A stretch of 54,214 bases of DNA from Prorocentrum cordatum. Its lineage: Eukaryota > Sar > Dinophyceae > Prorocentrales > Prorocentraceae. Below are positions 23,040 through 33,734 of the stretch, piece after piece. Where the stretch lies: the NCBI GenBank assembly GCA_963575745.1, contig CAUYUJ010020159.1:593371-647584 (forward strand). The letters are read 5' to 3'. The stretch's first letter is position 1. The number at the start of each line of letters is the position of its first letter. The notes beneath the pieces are model-generated. The model did no database searches and was not told the DNA's origin. It saw only the letters and a list, made by a program, of their open reading frames with translations. The translations under genes were made by a program, and so were the position numbers.

Positions 23040-24060
23040 GGGGCTCCAACTTCTAGGTCGGGTCGCACTGGGGACAGGCCCGACTTAAGATCGGGGTTTT
23101 TGGGCGTCAGTGGCTCTCCCCAGGCCCCCGACCAGTCAAGGTCCGAGGGAGGGCAAGGCGCTGAGATTCAGGGCCGCTTGGGGCTCAGGAGGGGTCTCGG
23201 GCTGTCGGGCCGCTGTTCGGGGGCAGCGATCGGGGAGGATGGGCACAGGGGGGGATGCATCGATCCCAATCGCCCATGGATCGCCGACCGGGGCCCGATA
23301 GCCCCAGCCTGCCCAGGATCGTGCGGATTCACTCTCGGGGGCCTATGGCCAGTCTATCGGCGAGGTATCGCCGATTCCAGGTCGATGTTCCCCCCCCCAT
23401 ATGCCAGTCCCCCCCGATCGTTGCCCCTCATGGCCTGGGCCCGCCGTGGCCAGAAGAGCCCCTTCGTTTCATGATGTTGCTGCCTACTTTAGCCTGAGCC
23501 ACCAGCAAAGTAATAATGTCGAGCACCAAGGAAGCACCGAAACTCGACAGTTTTTACGTGTCGGGCCCTGTGAGACACTCGTTCGACATTTCTTCCGGCA
23601 GTGTTTCGACACTTTTCGGGGTGCTCGAAATAATTTCTGGGATGTGGTCCTTAATTACGATGGCAGCAGCATAACCTTCGTTCCTCATCATGCGTCCCTT
23701 GTGTTAGCACGATGGTGGCTGTACATGGAGTCGGTGAATCGCGCTGCATTGCGGATGTATCGGCGATACGGCTCGATGTGGTGCCTGATTTTCTCCAAGC
23801 CGACGTCGCCGATGCGTCGCCAACGTCGCGGATGTACCATCGATGCGCCATCGACGCATCACCGATGCGACGCGATCCTCCGACTCCGATCTGCTCGGAT
23901 CCCATTTGGGGGGCCTCTGTTCATGGCAGGAGATACGTAAACGGAACGCACATCAGCTTTGGAAGACACGCCTCGCAACGCCTCCGGTGCCACCCTTGGC
24001 GCGCCCCACGCGGCCAAGGCAGCGTGGCTCAGCGCCGGTTCCAAAGCATCCGCGCGGACC
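23040..24060. other. No gene; dispersed-repeat fragments and CGATG-rich tract
   Basis: A MITE end fragment (GGGGACAGGCCCGACTT) lies at 23072-23088. The stretch 23252-23315 (CATCGATCCCAATCGCCCA, GATCGCCGACCGGGGCCCG) is similar to 37884-37940, so it is a dispersed repeat. From 23750 to 23880 there are many variants of CGATGCG, CATCGATG and GCGGATGTA, an imperfect short repeat rich in inverted pairs. Open frames here look like by-products. Confidence 0.45.
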
Positions 24061-24067
24061 GTTTATA

Positions 24068-24093
24068 GACGCTTCACGGATTCCCACCAGCCC
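24068..24093 (+). other. GACGCTTCACG...CCCACCAGCCC signature before helicase relic
   Basis: GACGCTTCACG followed by TTCCCACCAGCCCC, as at the left ends of the short elements at 8659 and 18309. It lies about 50 bases before the first ATG of the helicase-containing relic (24120). It may mark the 5' boundary of the mobilised unit. Confidence 0.55.
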
Positions 24094-24119
24094 CAGAGGC
24101 CCCCGATCAAGGGTCTACC

Positions 24120-24527
24120 ATGGCGGGAGTTCCCGCCCTGGAGCAAAACCAGGGTCGTAGACCTAGCGAAGGCAACCGCACCACCAGCGACGACATGGAT
24201 CAGATGTTGCGATACCTCGACCCAGGTAAGCAACCCGCCGTGGAACGGCACCGGTTCCTACTGGTCGACAGTCTTTCGTTGGAGGTTAGATCGAAGCTAC
24301 ACGCAGGATACGCCAACCTGCTGGAGGCAGCCCAGACGGTAGACATCATACGAGCCCTCCTCCCCGCCATGGGGGAGGGCCCACAGTACGGGTGGTCGTC
24401 GGCTACCAGCTGCAGTGCGCCATCCTCGAGAACGGTTGGCCCCAGAGCGTGCGCAGCGTCGGCGGTCCCTCAGGCAGACCAAGGCCAAAAGCAAAGGGAA
24501 AGGGAAAAACGAAATATCCCAGGGTAA
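24120..24527 (+). pseudogene. N-terminal segment of helicase relic
   Basis: The frame beginning at the ATG at 24120 translates to a charged, helical-looking stretch (MDQMLRYLDPGKQPAVERHR, then LLEAAQTVDIIRALLPAMG). After about 24385 the neighbouring frame (from 24377) looks more protein-like: VRVVVGYQLQCAILENGW resembles the segment before motif V in UPF1-type helicases, where a Tyr-x-Ala-Gln-like element is usual. A frame change therefore probably occurs near 24380. Assignment of this segment is tentative. Confidence 0.35.
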
Positions 24528-24549
24528 GGACCCCACAGCCCACCCCCCG

Positions 24550-24968
24550 GAGCGCTCCACCGACACAAGTGACTACGCCAGCGTCTTCGTTCAGAGAGAC
24601 TCAGGACTCACAGGCATCTCCCTGCGGTTCCCAGGCGTACAGCGCACTGCAGAGGAACAGCTTGCGAGTGGCAAGCTTACCATCTCGACCATTGATTCCA
24701 GCCAGGGCGGCGAAGCGGACTTTGTCATCTTCCTGACAATCAGGTCCAACTGTTGGCACGACTGGGGTTTCATGGACAGCGCCAGCAGGGTGAACGTGGC
24801 AATCACCAGAGCCACCCGCAACGTAGTTATCATCGGTGACGGGAGGATGTTCGCCACGGCCACGGGATCGCGCCTCCGTGAGCTCTCTGAGTACGGCCGG
24901 GTCGCCAAGGTGTGGGTGCGCTTATCGCATCCGGAGGACAGCGGCAGCCGATGGACACTCACGGTCGA
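24550..24968 (+). pseudogene. SF1 (UPF1/ZNFX1-like) RNA helicase C-terminal domain fragment
   Basis: The translation contains STIDSSQGGEADFVIF (motif V: an Asp-Ser-x-Gln-Gly core) at about 24685-24733 and SRVNVAITRATRNVVIIGD (motif VI: Arg-x-Asn-Val-Ala-Ile-Thr-Arg-Ala) at about 24784-24840. These are the hallmark motifs of the AAA_12-type RecA2 domain of superfamily 1B helicases. In the complete family, motif VI Arg contacts ATP and motif V couples nucleotide and RNA binding. The ATP-binding half (Walker A and DExx box) is not found upstream, so this fragment could not work alone. The frame breaks near 24965, where the neighbouring frame takes over with GFDPIRDLTTWIPEPPSHTG. Confidence 0.75.
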
Positions 24969-25616
24969 CAAGGATTCGACCCCATCAGGGACCTCACCAC
25001 CTGGATCCCCGAGCCCCCCTCACACACAGGAGACGAACTCATCCAAGGGCTGGACAACGCGATCGTGAAAGCCCGAGCCTCAATGGAGAAGAACTTCGCA
25101 GACAGGATAGCAGCACCGCTGGACTCAGAGTTCTCGTGGAGCAGCCTTGGGGACGCCATGCGCAGCAGCCTACAGAGGCTTGTCGAGGACCCCGCCATGG
25201 GGGTCGTTTTGTTCACCGCGTCTGGCTTACACCCCCACCAGTACTCCATAGCCGACACACCAAGGCAGCAGGGCCTACTCGACCGCAAGGCATGGAGCCA
25301 CCTAGGGTTCTGCTGCGACGTTGAACTGGGCATAGACGCCAGCAGCCTCGTCTACAACCTGACATGGGCAGCCCTGGTGTGGTTCCTCGGGCTGGGCACC
25401 CCCTGGGGCGACATGCGCCTAGCGGTTCCAGAAGTGTCGCTTCCCCCCCCTGCCCAATGCGAAGGGCGCCAGCCACCGCCCGAAGGGCGCCAGCCGTTGC
25501 CCCCCCCCCCCCCCCCCACCCCACCACGCACCTCCTACACCAGCTCCCAGGGGCATGGAGCCAAGAGACTGGGAGATGCAGGCGACACCGCGCGCACCCA
25601 GGGATTCAGCACCTGA
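24969..25616 (+). pseudogene. Unrecognised segment downstream of the helicase domain
   Basis: Continues the relic in another frame: DELIQGLDNAIVKARASMEK, FSWSSLGDAMRSSLQRLVED, then a more hydrophobic stretch around LVYNLTWAALVWFLGLG, ending in proline-rich sequence over a poly-C run (25500-25517) and a stop at 25614-25616. No known domain recognised. The hydrophobic stretch is about 17 residues, short for a membrane helix. Confidence 0.4.
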
Positions 25617-25979
25617 AGTCCCTTCTTAACAGGCCAAGCCAACTCAGAGCTAAGGCGCTCCCTTCTCAGCAGCGACGGTCACCCCCTGGACGCCCCCGCG
25701 CTCAGGGCCCCTCCTTGTGGTCATGATGCTCCAACTGCGCGAGCCTCGGGCGACGCTCTGGCCCTTCCCACGTCCACAGGCCACTGGGGGCATCATTGAA
25801 GCAGCCATGGGCATCTGCTTTCCCTGGCAGAACGTCCACCATGAGTACAGAACCAGATTTGCGAGCGCTTGGGGTTTCCAGCAGAGTGATCTCTCATCCC
25901 TGCGCGGGCCGCGCATGCCCGCCGCCACATGGTTGCAGCCGATCATGGGTGCCCAACAACCTGGGCCAGCATGCTGAAG

Positions 25980-26830
25980 AGCAAGTTCCCCCTGGAGGCC
26001 CCATGTGGGTCCTAGAGGAGCTAGTCAAACCCGCCGTGGTCAGGTCCCTGGGCAAAGGTAAGTGCTCCATCTGCGCACTCCACTATGACCTCAGCGGGTC
26101 GGATGAAGGGCTCGGATGCCCAGACTCAATGGCAGACTTAGAATATATCGGAGGAGGAATCGCCGCGTCCAACAGGCGGCTCGACGAAGACTCCCCCGCG
26201 CCCCCGGCCCCCGGAACGCTACTCATCCCGCCAAGGGTGCGCGACGACAGGTTCCGTGTCGCGCAGAGGGGCGGCTGCTTCGATTGCGACGGAGACGACT
26301 GTCCCAAAACATGGATCAGGGGTGCAGCCCGCGCCTGGGACGACGACGACACAAGGGGACTCCTCGCGCAAAACCGCCCCCAGGCGCACTTGCAGGGCAA
26401 GAGCTGCAAGTGGCTCTGCGAACAGTGCTGGGTCAAGTCCTTGGAAAAGAAAGGCATCGAGGTCCCCCTCGCCGCATGCGACTGCGGCAACAAGAAGTCA
26501 CTCCTGCAGCGTCTGCAGGCGTGCAAGCGCACACTGGACGAGGCACGTTACAAGAAAAGGTCTCGCACGCTCCCGCCCCTGCATCTACTCCCGATTGGAT
26601 ATGGCCGCTCCGACACAGCGCAGACCCCCACCAGCCTGCGAGACCTAGTCATGAGAGCCCCCGCAGTCTACACACCCCAGACTATCGGCACCACCCTACC
26701 AGCTCACAAGCTGTCTGACGGAAGGTTCGGGCTCGACTCACACCGCGCGGACACCTACTCCGCCAAATGCGACGCCTGCCCAGCAGGATCGCCCCTGCTA
26801 GATTGGTCGGTAACCAAGCCCAGCACTAGG
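25980..26830 (+). pseudogene. Cys-rich, probably zinc-binding segment
   Basis: The translation carries several paired cysteines: GKCSICALHYDL, GGCFDCDGDDCPKTW, CKWLCEQCW and ACDCGNKK, spread over about 140 residues (26055-26490), followed by a second set, YSAKCDACPAG (26757-26790). The spacing suggests several zinc sites, but it does not match a family I can name. The preceding frame (25717-25977) contributes IIEAAMGICFPWQNVHHEYR. The reading frame changes again near 26850-26900, where ACRRCLIHRR continues in the neighbouring phase. Confidence 0.45.
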
Positions 26831-26899
26831 CTGATCTCTGTGGAGCCCAGAACCCGAAGCACCCACCAACGCCGAGACAGGGCTACCGCCCTGGGACCT

Positions 26900-28375
26900 C
26901 ATGCCCACCCTCTGGACCCAACAGCAGTGGAACGCAGGCAGGGCCTGCAGACGGTGCCTCATCCACCGCAGGCACGCTCGACCGCATACTGGACCATCAC
27001 TCCTCCAGCGTTTGCCCCACGGCGCCAGCCAAGCGGGCAGCGGCAACAGAAGTGCAGACGGAGAGCCGCGACATCAGCGTCCACCTCGCCCCGGCCCGTG
27101 TCAATGCTGCCGCCAAGGATACGTGCACGCGGCAACTAGCCGCAGACGGAGAGCCGACCCCCCCCCCATCAGCGTCGGCCACGACAGCGCAGCCGGGGAG
27201 AGCAACGGGTCAGGAAACGCCACGCGGGACATTAAACCCCCGTTCCCCGACATCTCCCCGCCAGAGGGGCCCGCCCTTCCAGCCCACTCCACCTTCGGGC
27301 TCACAGGAAAGGAATCTGTCAGTGCCATACGCTCCTCGGTCAAGTACCTGCTAGAGTGGAACCCCACCATTTACGAGCAATGGACGGAGTACGTGGTGCA
27401 ATACGGCGATGGGATAACAGGCGATAAGACCGATGAAGGGTCGCGGCCCCCAGGGCGTCTTCGCCAGTTCCTGGTCAAGATCTACGGAGATACGATCCCC
27501 AACAACTGCCCCCCTCCCCCCCCCCCCCCAGCATCCCATGGGACGGCCGGCGGGCCGCGGCGGCACGAGTGGTTTACCACCTAACGAGAGCCAACGGGAT
27601 GTATGAGGCCATGTGGTGCAGGCACGCTGCCGACCTAGCTGACCAGCGAGGCCAGCGCCCCCTCCGCCAGCGGCTCAGCACCCCATTGACATACCTCATG
27701 GGGATGGACCCCGCTGCCCTCGCCGACGGAACCATCAAAGTGCTCGCCAACCGAGACCCGCGCGAGACAGGCGCGGACTCCACAACAGCAGCCGAATCTC
27801 CAGCGGCAACCTGGCTGAACAGAACAGGCGAGGCTGCAGACGCCCCCCCAGCAGGCAGCCACGGCCCAGAGCGGGATGCTGCTCCAGGCCGCCCCTCCAG
27901 AGCAGACCCCCACGCCCCAGGCGCCGACGGGGCCAGCGATCCTCCTGCGGAAGGACTAGGCCCCTCCAACCAGACAGGCAGCACCGAGGGCGAACTGGAG
28001 GCCCCCGACCGGGACGAGGACGCGAAAAGCGAGTCATACACAGCCAAAGACACGAGCCCGGCGGATAGCCCGACACCAGTTGCGGACGAAGGCGAGGAGG
28101 AGGGCCCCTCTGACCCCCTACACGTCTTTAAGAACACGCCCACTAGGCCCAATGCCTGGGCCCCGCACTCACAGACCGTCGATCGAGCTGCGACCCGGGA
28201 GGTTAGGAGGGCGAGAGACAGCCCTGAGAGGGCAATCAGCTCAACCTGGGACATCATGGGTGCCAGGGGCGACCGCGCCCTCAGCCGCGCGGCAGGGGGC
28301 AAGGGGCGCCGCCCGGCCCGCGTCGGAAGACACCATGGACGGGGAAGGACGTGCCGCCAAATTACCAAAGGGTAA
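26900..28375 (+). pseudogene. Low-complexity acidic and Pro-rich part of helicase relic
   Basis: The first frame (to 27584) ends in a compact, non-repetitive piece, VKYLLEWNPTIYEQWTEYVV, then a poly-C run (27509-27529). The neighbouring frame takes over with VVYHLTRANGMYEAMWCRHA and continues as Asp/Glu/Pro/Ser-rich sequence to 28375. The acidic part looks disordered. That two well-formed translations meet at the poly-C run suggests a homopolymer length change there. Confidence 0.4.
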
Positions 28376-29073
28376 CCCCTCGCGAGCGGAGATCCACGAG
28401 GCGCCCTGGAGAGTCGACGTCAGGATCGCACAGCCACGCCGCGAAGACCCGAACGATCCCATGGGAGGCGTTCCCATGTACAGGTGCACCGTAGCAACTG
28501 CAGACGTGGAAAGGGATGATCCAGTGCAGGACAATATTATACGCCTACAGAAGACGCTTGGAGGAGCGTTCAATGGCGCATGAGCCGCATGGGTCAAGCG
28601 GGCTGCCCTGAGACAGGAGCTCAGCGGAAGCCAGAAGAGCAACCCCAAACTGAACGCGGTCCAGACGTGCGCTGAATTCCTCGAGGCTTGGAGCGACGCA
28701 GGGCACGATGCTTGCAAGATGGGCGGTGGGCTTGGGCTCAACGTCAACTGGACAGCAGTCAGGGACAATCACATGAAAATCACGCGCCGCGATTCCCGTG
28801 CGCACGCTCAGCGCGACTACGACAGCAACAGCAGGCCCGCCCCATGGACAGCTGAGGGCAGAGCGGCCGCTGCCGCGGCCACACAGGACCGCTGGGCCGG
28901 CGCCATCGGCGCAGCCACCCCCAGCCAGTGCTACACCCAGGGCTGACGGTGCCGGACCGACCCGCCTCAGCACCTCTGGCGCTCCTGGCCAACGAATATT
29001 GTCCCTCCCTACCCGCTCTTCGTGCCCCTAAGGGGCCAGTTTCAACTCGCCGCGCCCGGCTCAGGCCGCAATG
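28320..29073 (+). pseudogene. C-terminal part of helicase relic with two in-frame stops
   Basis: One frame stays protein-like from about 28320 (EAPWRVDVRIAQPRREDP, VQDNIIRLQKTLGGAFNGA) through TGA at 28581, on to AVQTCAEFLEAWSDAGHDA and NVNWTAVRDNHMKITRRD, through TGA at 28944, and on to WPTNIVPPYPLFVPLRGQF, ending at 29071-29073. Two stops in an otherwise uniform frame indicate a dead gene, unless the organism reads through TGA, for which there is no independent sign here. No family recognised. Confidence 0.4.
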
Positions 29074-30534
29074 CCTAGGGGCAACCTCCGCTAGGGCGCA
29101 GGTTACCCTGCATCGCACCCACGGCGCAGCGCAGCCAGACAGCCCGCACTGGACAAGTGGACCGACCCCCCTTTTCGGGCCCTGCGGGGGGGGGGGGGCC
29201 CAGCTCCCGACATCTCACCCCCCTGAAACGACGGGGGGCCCGCCCGCGGGGCAGACGGGCCCCGGGCTCGCCCACTTTGCTGTCCGACGACCAGCCACCC
29301 ATCCGCTGGTGGCGGGGGGGCGGCCGCAGGAACACGCCCCCCCCACGCGCCAGCGGATCGACCTGTTCAGGTCACAATTTTGGCAATATCGGCTCTAGCG
29401 GCGATCAGCTGCGACCCCCGAGGACCACCTTTCAAGGGCGCGCCCATCTTCATGGACCTGAGCGGCGATCAGCTGCGACTCCCTGGACCAACCACTTCTC
29501 CCATCCCAAGTGTGAGGGGGCCTGAACAAGGGGAGAGGCGGCTTTCCCCCCGCCTCCCACTGCTGGAGCCAGACGGGCGCCCCCCGCTCTGGCTACGGGG
29601 GCCACCGACGTTCTGGCAGACGTTGTGGGTGGCGCCCCCCTCCCAGGGCCACCCTCGCCCATCGCTGTTTGGGGTTGTTTCCCCCCCCTGCGGCGGTTCG
29701 GAGCGGCCCCGGGGGGCCGCGTGGCTCACGGTGGCGGGCTCGGGGCCCGGGTGGCACGCGCCTGCGGCGGGCGTGGCCGGACTGGCGTCTGGCGGCCCTC
29801 CTGCTCCTCACTGCGCAGCCCCCCCCGGCACACCGCTTTGCGACTACGCCACGTCGCCCGCGCCAGCGCCGCGTGCCCCGCGAGGTATCGCTCAACGTGT
29901 GCTCTCGGAGACCCTCTGATCGGGTCCGGCTCGCCTCGTGGTACCTCCACCCCAGTGCACTCCATCTCTACCTCTTCGCCGGCGATGCTCACCACGCCAG
30001 CGGGCTCCCCCACTCCCAGTGGCCGCACTGTGCCGGCGCGCGCTGGACGGGTCACAGTCGCACGGTACCCCCCGACATTGTGATGTGGTCTAACTGAGAC
30101 TGGCCAGTGTGCCGAGTGGTTCAGCCCTCAGCGTCAGGCACAGCCCTTCAGGTCCACCTTCAGCCCCCCAGTGCGCTGCACCACGGTCCACGACTGCTCA
30201 GCCGGCTTGGCTTACGCAGGTAGTCCGTTTGGAGTCTGGCGCCACATCGGCGACTCACCCCTGCGGCCATCCCATCCTCACCTTGCACAGTGACCTGCCC
30301 ACTGAGGTCCGCGGGTCCTGCGCGAGCCCTGCGTTGGCCACTTGAATTCTGGTCATTTTGTCCAGTGCGCGTGCCCGAGCTTGCAGTACGTCAGCCAGTT
30401 CAGCGTCACCCAGCCTGCAGCTGCCGTCTGAGGGGGCCGGCCGACGCTCCTGTTTTAGCCAATTAGCCTCGCCCGTGGCCCTGACGTTGCCTTCGCCGCC
30501 TGACCCTTGTCTCGCGGCCGCGACCAAAAAAGTA
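29074..30534. other. No gene recognised
   Basis: GC-rich sequence with proline- and arginine-rich translations in all frames. A 17-bp direct repeat, GCGGCGATCAGCTGCGAC, occurs at 29399 and 29462. Long C- and G-runs occur (29186-29197, 29679-29688). Nothing coding can be supported. Confidence 0.4.
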
Positions 30535-31330
30535 TTCCCACCAGCCCGTCCAGAAACGATTTCCAGGCGAGTTGAGGTGATCAGGGAAGTGCGGGAGCAA
30601 AGAGGGGGACGGCCGAACCGTGCGAAGGATGGAGGAGGAGAAGGAGGAGGCTGGATGGATGGATGAGGGAGTGGGGAGAAGGAGGATTAATGGGATGATG
30701 ATGATGATGATGATGATGAGGAGGAGGAGGAGGATGACGATGATGAGGAGGAGGAGGAGGAAGCGAAGGAGTAGGAGGAGGAAGGAAGAGCAGGAGGAGG
30801 AGGAGGGCAAGCAAAAGGGCCAGAGGTCTCTTGGATACTTGGATGCCTCTCGGAGCCTCTTGGGGTATCTCTTGGGCGCTTCTTGGTGGCCTCTTGGGAC
30901 GTTTTGAGGGTCTCTTGGCGGTGCCGTTTTGGGTGCCTCGGGGAGGGCGGGGGGGCTCTTGGGGCCGCTTAGGGTCCTCTTGGGGGCCTCCTGGGGGCCA
31001 CTTGGGGGCTTCTTGGGGCAATCTTGGGGCAATCTCGGAAGGGGCCTCCTGGGCGCCTCTTGGGGCCATCTTGGAGGAGATCGATCAAAGAAGAGGGGCG
31101 TTTTTTTTAGCGCCGCCCCTCCAAGAGGCCAAAATGGGGCCAAACCCTAGTACAAACAATGATTTGGGCTTCCTCGCCGATGCCGTTTTGGCCGCCCTCC
31201 TGCCCGCTCGCGACCGACCCTGGCCAGGTCCAGGGGAGGGGGTAGGGGGGGTAATCCCCTCCCCGAAGGGGAAGAAGGGGGGTGGAAGAGGAAACTCCCT
31301 AAACCACCTACGCCCAGAGGGCTGGTGGGA
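30535..31330 (+). mobile_element. Short inverted-repeat element (copy C)
   Basis: The left end TTCCCACCAGCCCGTCCAG and the right end AGAGGGCTGGTGGGA match copies A and B. The interior has a GGA/ATG array (30620-30815), a GGGGCCTCTTG array (30826-31075), the conserved GGAGGAGATCGATCAAAG and TTGGGCTTCCTCGCC blocks, and a closing GGGGAGGGGGTAGGGG / CCCCTCCCCG inverted pair. Here the 11-mer GACGCTTCGCG is absent: a run of A's replaces it. Confidence 0.7.
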
Positions 31331-31865
31331 TTTTTGTAGGCAGGCTCTTGTTCTTCGATCGAGGACTGAGGGTCTCCAGGCCGCCGCACTGGGGCGGGAC
31401 GCCCGAGTAGATGGGGTCGGGGCTCGCGCCGCATCGCCCAGGCATCAGCGATGCGGCGCGGCGCGATCCAGAGCCCAGCTTGTTCCATAGAGCTTCTTGG
31501 GCGTTTTGCGTCTTCTGTGGAGCCTCCAGGGGGGCCCCCAGTGAGAGATCCACAGTGGCCCCCAGAGGCGGAGGATGACGTCCATCGTTGTCGTGATCGT
31601 TCTGCGTCGTCGTCGTGTCTCCGCGCCATCGTCTTCACTCCGCGTGGTCGTCGCTCCGCGCCGTCGCCTTCGAGGTCTCGAGGTCCCTCCGCGTCGCCGC
31701 TGTTCTGGCGTTCGTTCGCTCCCGTGGCGCCTTCGCCACCCCTGCCCTCGCCCTCCTCCGTCGTCGCCATCCATGCCCGCGCCTTTCCGCCTCCCCTCCC
31801 TCCCCGCCCCCACCCTTTCTCCTCCCCTCCTGGCCACACCTTCCTCCTCCACCACCTCCACCTCC
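31331..31865. other. No gene recognised
   Basis: Mixed and then C-rich sequence before a GAG array. Arg- and Ser-rich frames are low complexity. GCATCGCCCAGGCATCAGCGATGCGGCG (31432 on) contains a CATCGC / GCGATG inverted pair, like the CGATG-rich tract at 23.8 kb. Confidence 0.35.
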
Positions 31866-32012
31866 CCGAGGAGGAGGAGGAGGAGGAGGAGGAGGAGGAG
31901 GAGGAGGAGGAGGAGGAAGAGGAGGAAGAGGGACAGGAGGAAGAGGAGGAGGAGGAGGAGGAGGAGGAGGAGGGGGAGGAGGAGGAGGAGAAGGAGGAGG
32001 AGGAGGAGGAGG
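31866..32012. repeat. GAG trinucleotide array
   Basis: (GGA/GAG)n with AAG and CAG interruptions; the poly-Glu and poly-Arg frames are artefacts. Confidence 0.95.
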
Positions 32013-32074
32013 ATAAGAGTGAACCTCAGATGCAGTGCAACCTTCTGGCCTAAGTCTCCTCCCCAGAAGTCTTG

Positions 32075-32214
32075 AGTCGGGCCTGTCCCCCTACGGGAGG
32101 AATATTCAAACATTGTCAGGGGACGATGTTTTGATGTTTAGTATGTGTTTAAGTATGTTTCGATGTTTGTGAGCATCTCTTCCGAAATCCGCATGTCGGG
32201 GGACACACCCGACC
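32075..32214. mobile_element. AT-rich MITE, second copy
   Basis: Left AGTCGGGCCTGTCCCCCTA, then GGAATATTCAAACATTG and TCAGGGGACGATG. The right end reads GGGGGACACACCCGACCT, a decayed inverse of the left end. Same family as 17866-18019. Confidence 0.75.
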
Positions 32215-32372
32215 TAACAAGAGTCCCGACAAGCCGTCCTTCCCCCACGAGGGGCGCCCCTCGAGGGACGACCGCCGTGATAGGGCCTGCCGCTCAGGCG
32301 AGAGAAAGCCCCGCTCCGAAGAGAAACTACCCTCGATCCTTCCAGCGGGCAGTGCGGACTGCGGAAATGTTT

Positions 32373-32517
32373 CGTCGGGCATGTCCCTCTACCGGAGGAG
32401 TACTCAAGAATAGGTAAAAATAGTCTGGGGACGATTGTTCCTGCATATTTGACCATTTGAGTGTAGTTTTTGAGTTGTTGTTTCAGCGTTCCTCCAAAAT
32501 CCGCTTGTAGGGACTGC
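32373..32517. mobile_element. AT-rich MITE, third copy
   Basis: Left CGTCGGGCATGTCCCTCTA, then GGAGTACTCAAGAATAG and TCTGGGGACGATTG. The right end TTGTAGGGACTGCAG is a decayed inverse repeat. It lies only 160 bp from the second copy, in the same orientation. Confidence 0.7.
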
Positions 32518-32925
32518 AGAATTGTGTGCTCGTGCGGCAGGTTAGTACGGCGTCGGCGCGCAGGCGACGCCGGCGAAAGTGTTCAAGGTTGAATTCTGCG
32601 ACGCGGAAGCACCGATGGACACGTTAACGTCCTTGGACCCGACTGGATTTAACCTTGAACGATCGGGGCCGCGATCGATTCAAGGTTGTACGATCGACGC
32701 GGTGTGAAAAACCTTTGCGCGCGCCGATGCCGCACGAACCTACCGTATACCCATAGGTCGTTGAAAGTAAGTATTTCTGGATTCCCAGGTTCCAATCTGT
32801 TTTAAGCGCCTTCCTAGTGCAATGATCGAGTGCCTTCACCTCTTCCGTCCTCCCACGGGGGCGGACGGAACCCAATCTACTTTCATTGCCTTCCTACTTC
32901 ATGTTTCGACCTACTTATTCCGACC
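32518..32925. other. No gene recognised
   Basis: Moderate-GC spacer. Short internal echoes (AAGGTTGAATTCTGCGACG; AACCTTGAACGATCGG; AAGGTTGTACGATCGACG) form direct and inverted pairs between 32585 and 32700, suggesting a small foldback. No coding signal. Confidence 0.4.
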
Positions 32926-32929
32926 GATC

Positions 32930-33720
32930 CGTCGTTCAGCGAGGTGTCCAGCGAAGTTCCCATCTTGAAAAGGAAAGGGGCCGACCCCATCTGTTCAAGT
33001 GCTGCGCAAGTGTGCAACACTTCTGGGAAAGTCTTAAGTGGAGCATCTGTTTGGAAAGGAGCCACCCTCAATGTGTCGAACTGCTGTAGATGTTCAAGTT
33101 TGTGGCCATGTGACCGTCGTCTATCCATGTAAGTGCTGCATGTGCTGAAGGCGACTGTGTTCGGCGTTGCCGCGGGAAGCCCACCTTGACAAGGAAGTTT
33201 GAAAACGACCCCGCTCCACACTTCTACTCTCCGCGCGTTTTCTAGGCGTGCGCAGGGCTGAAAAGCGAGAACTATATAAGACAAGGGGCCCCCTCTCCAC
33301 CCTTATGACTGCAAGTTTGTCTACCAAGTTGTGTGGCGCTTAGGCGAGAGCTCTAGTTCGAAAGCGGCCCCTTCTGTTTGTGTAACCGCTTCATAATCGT
33401 ACGACGACCGTGCGCGGCGCCGAGGCGAGAGCCTCAGTTTGAAACAGACTCCCCCTCCGCCCGTAGAACTCTTAAGACGAGCACGGCGGTAAGGCGAACA
33501 CCACAGTTTGAACAGGACACCCCCTATCCACCCTCATAACTGCAAGCTGTTGGTGCGAATATGTATGGCGTTTAGGCGAGAGGTCTAGTTTGAACGCCAC
33601 GCCCTTCACCCTAAAAGCTGCGTCCGCCTTCTTAAGACGAATGTCAGCGGCGCTCAGGCGACAGCAGCATTTTCAGATCCACTCCTCCGCCAATTGTGCA
33701 CGTGTTGACGATTTGATGAT
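32930..33720 (+). repeat. ~83-bp degenerate tandem repeat, plus copy
   Basis: At least seven degenerate copies. Each contains a GGCG(T/C)(T/C)(G/A)AGGCGAGA-like block, AGTTTGAAAACG or a variant, a C-run with CCTCCACC, then TATAACTGCAAGC-like sequence. It starts with CAGCGAGGTGTCCAGCGAAG (32937), which is matched at the start of the continuation at 35925. Older and more diverged than the 89-bp arrays. Confidence 0.65.
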
Positions 33721-33734
33721 GCGGGGTCATAACG

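Larger units (their letters stand above)
24120..29073 (+). pseudogene. Large intronless helicase / Cys-rich coding relic
   Basis: A nearly continuous run of protein-like translation on one strand, interrupted by frame changes (around 24390-24600, 24965, 25500-25717, 25980, 26850, 27510-27530 and 28300) and in-frame stops (TGA 28581-28583; TGA 28944-28946). In order it encodes a short N-terminal segment, an SF1 helicase C-terminus, an unrecognised segment, a Cys-rich segment and an acidic low-complexity region, followed by a further unrecognised domain after 28360. No splice-like boundaries are obvious at the frame changes; two of them coincide with poly-C runs (25500-25517, 27509-27529). It is either a decayed retroposed gene or mobile-element ORF, or a real ORF with homopolymer sequencing errors plus some genuine stops. 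The separate parts are listed next. Confidence 0.6.

Noticed and set aside
30100-30180. tRNA-like GTGCCGAGTGGTTCAGCC
   Set aside because: The start resembles a Leu/Ser tRNA D-arm, but no T-arm B box or acceptor pairing is found downstream.
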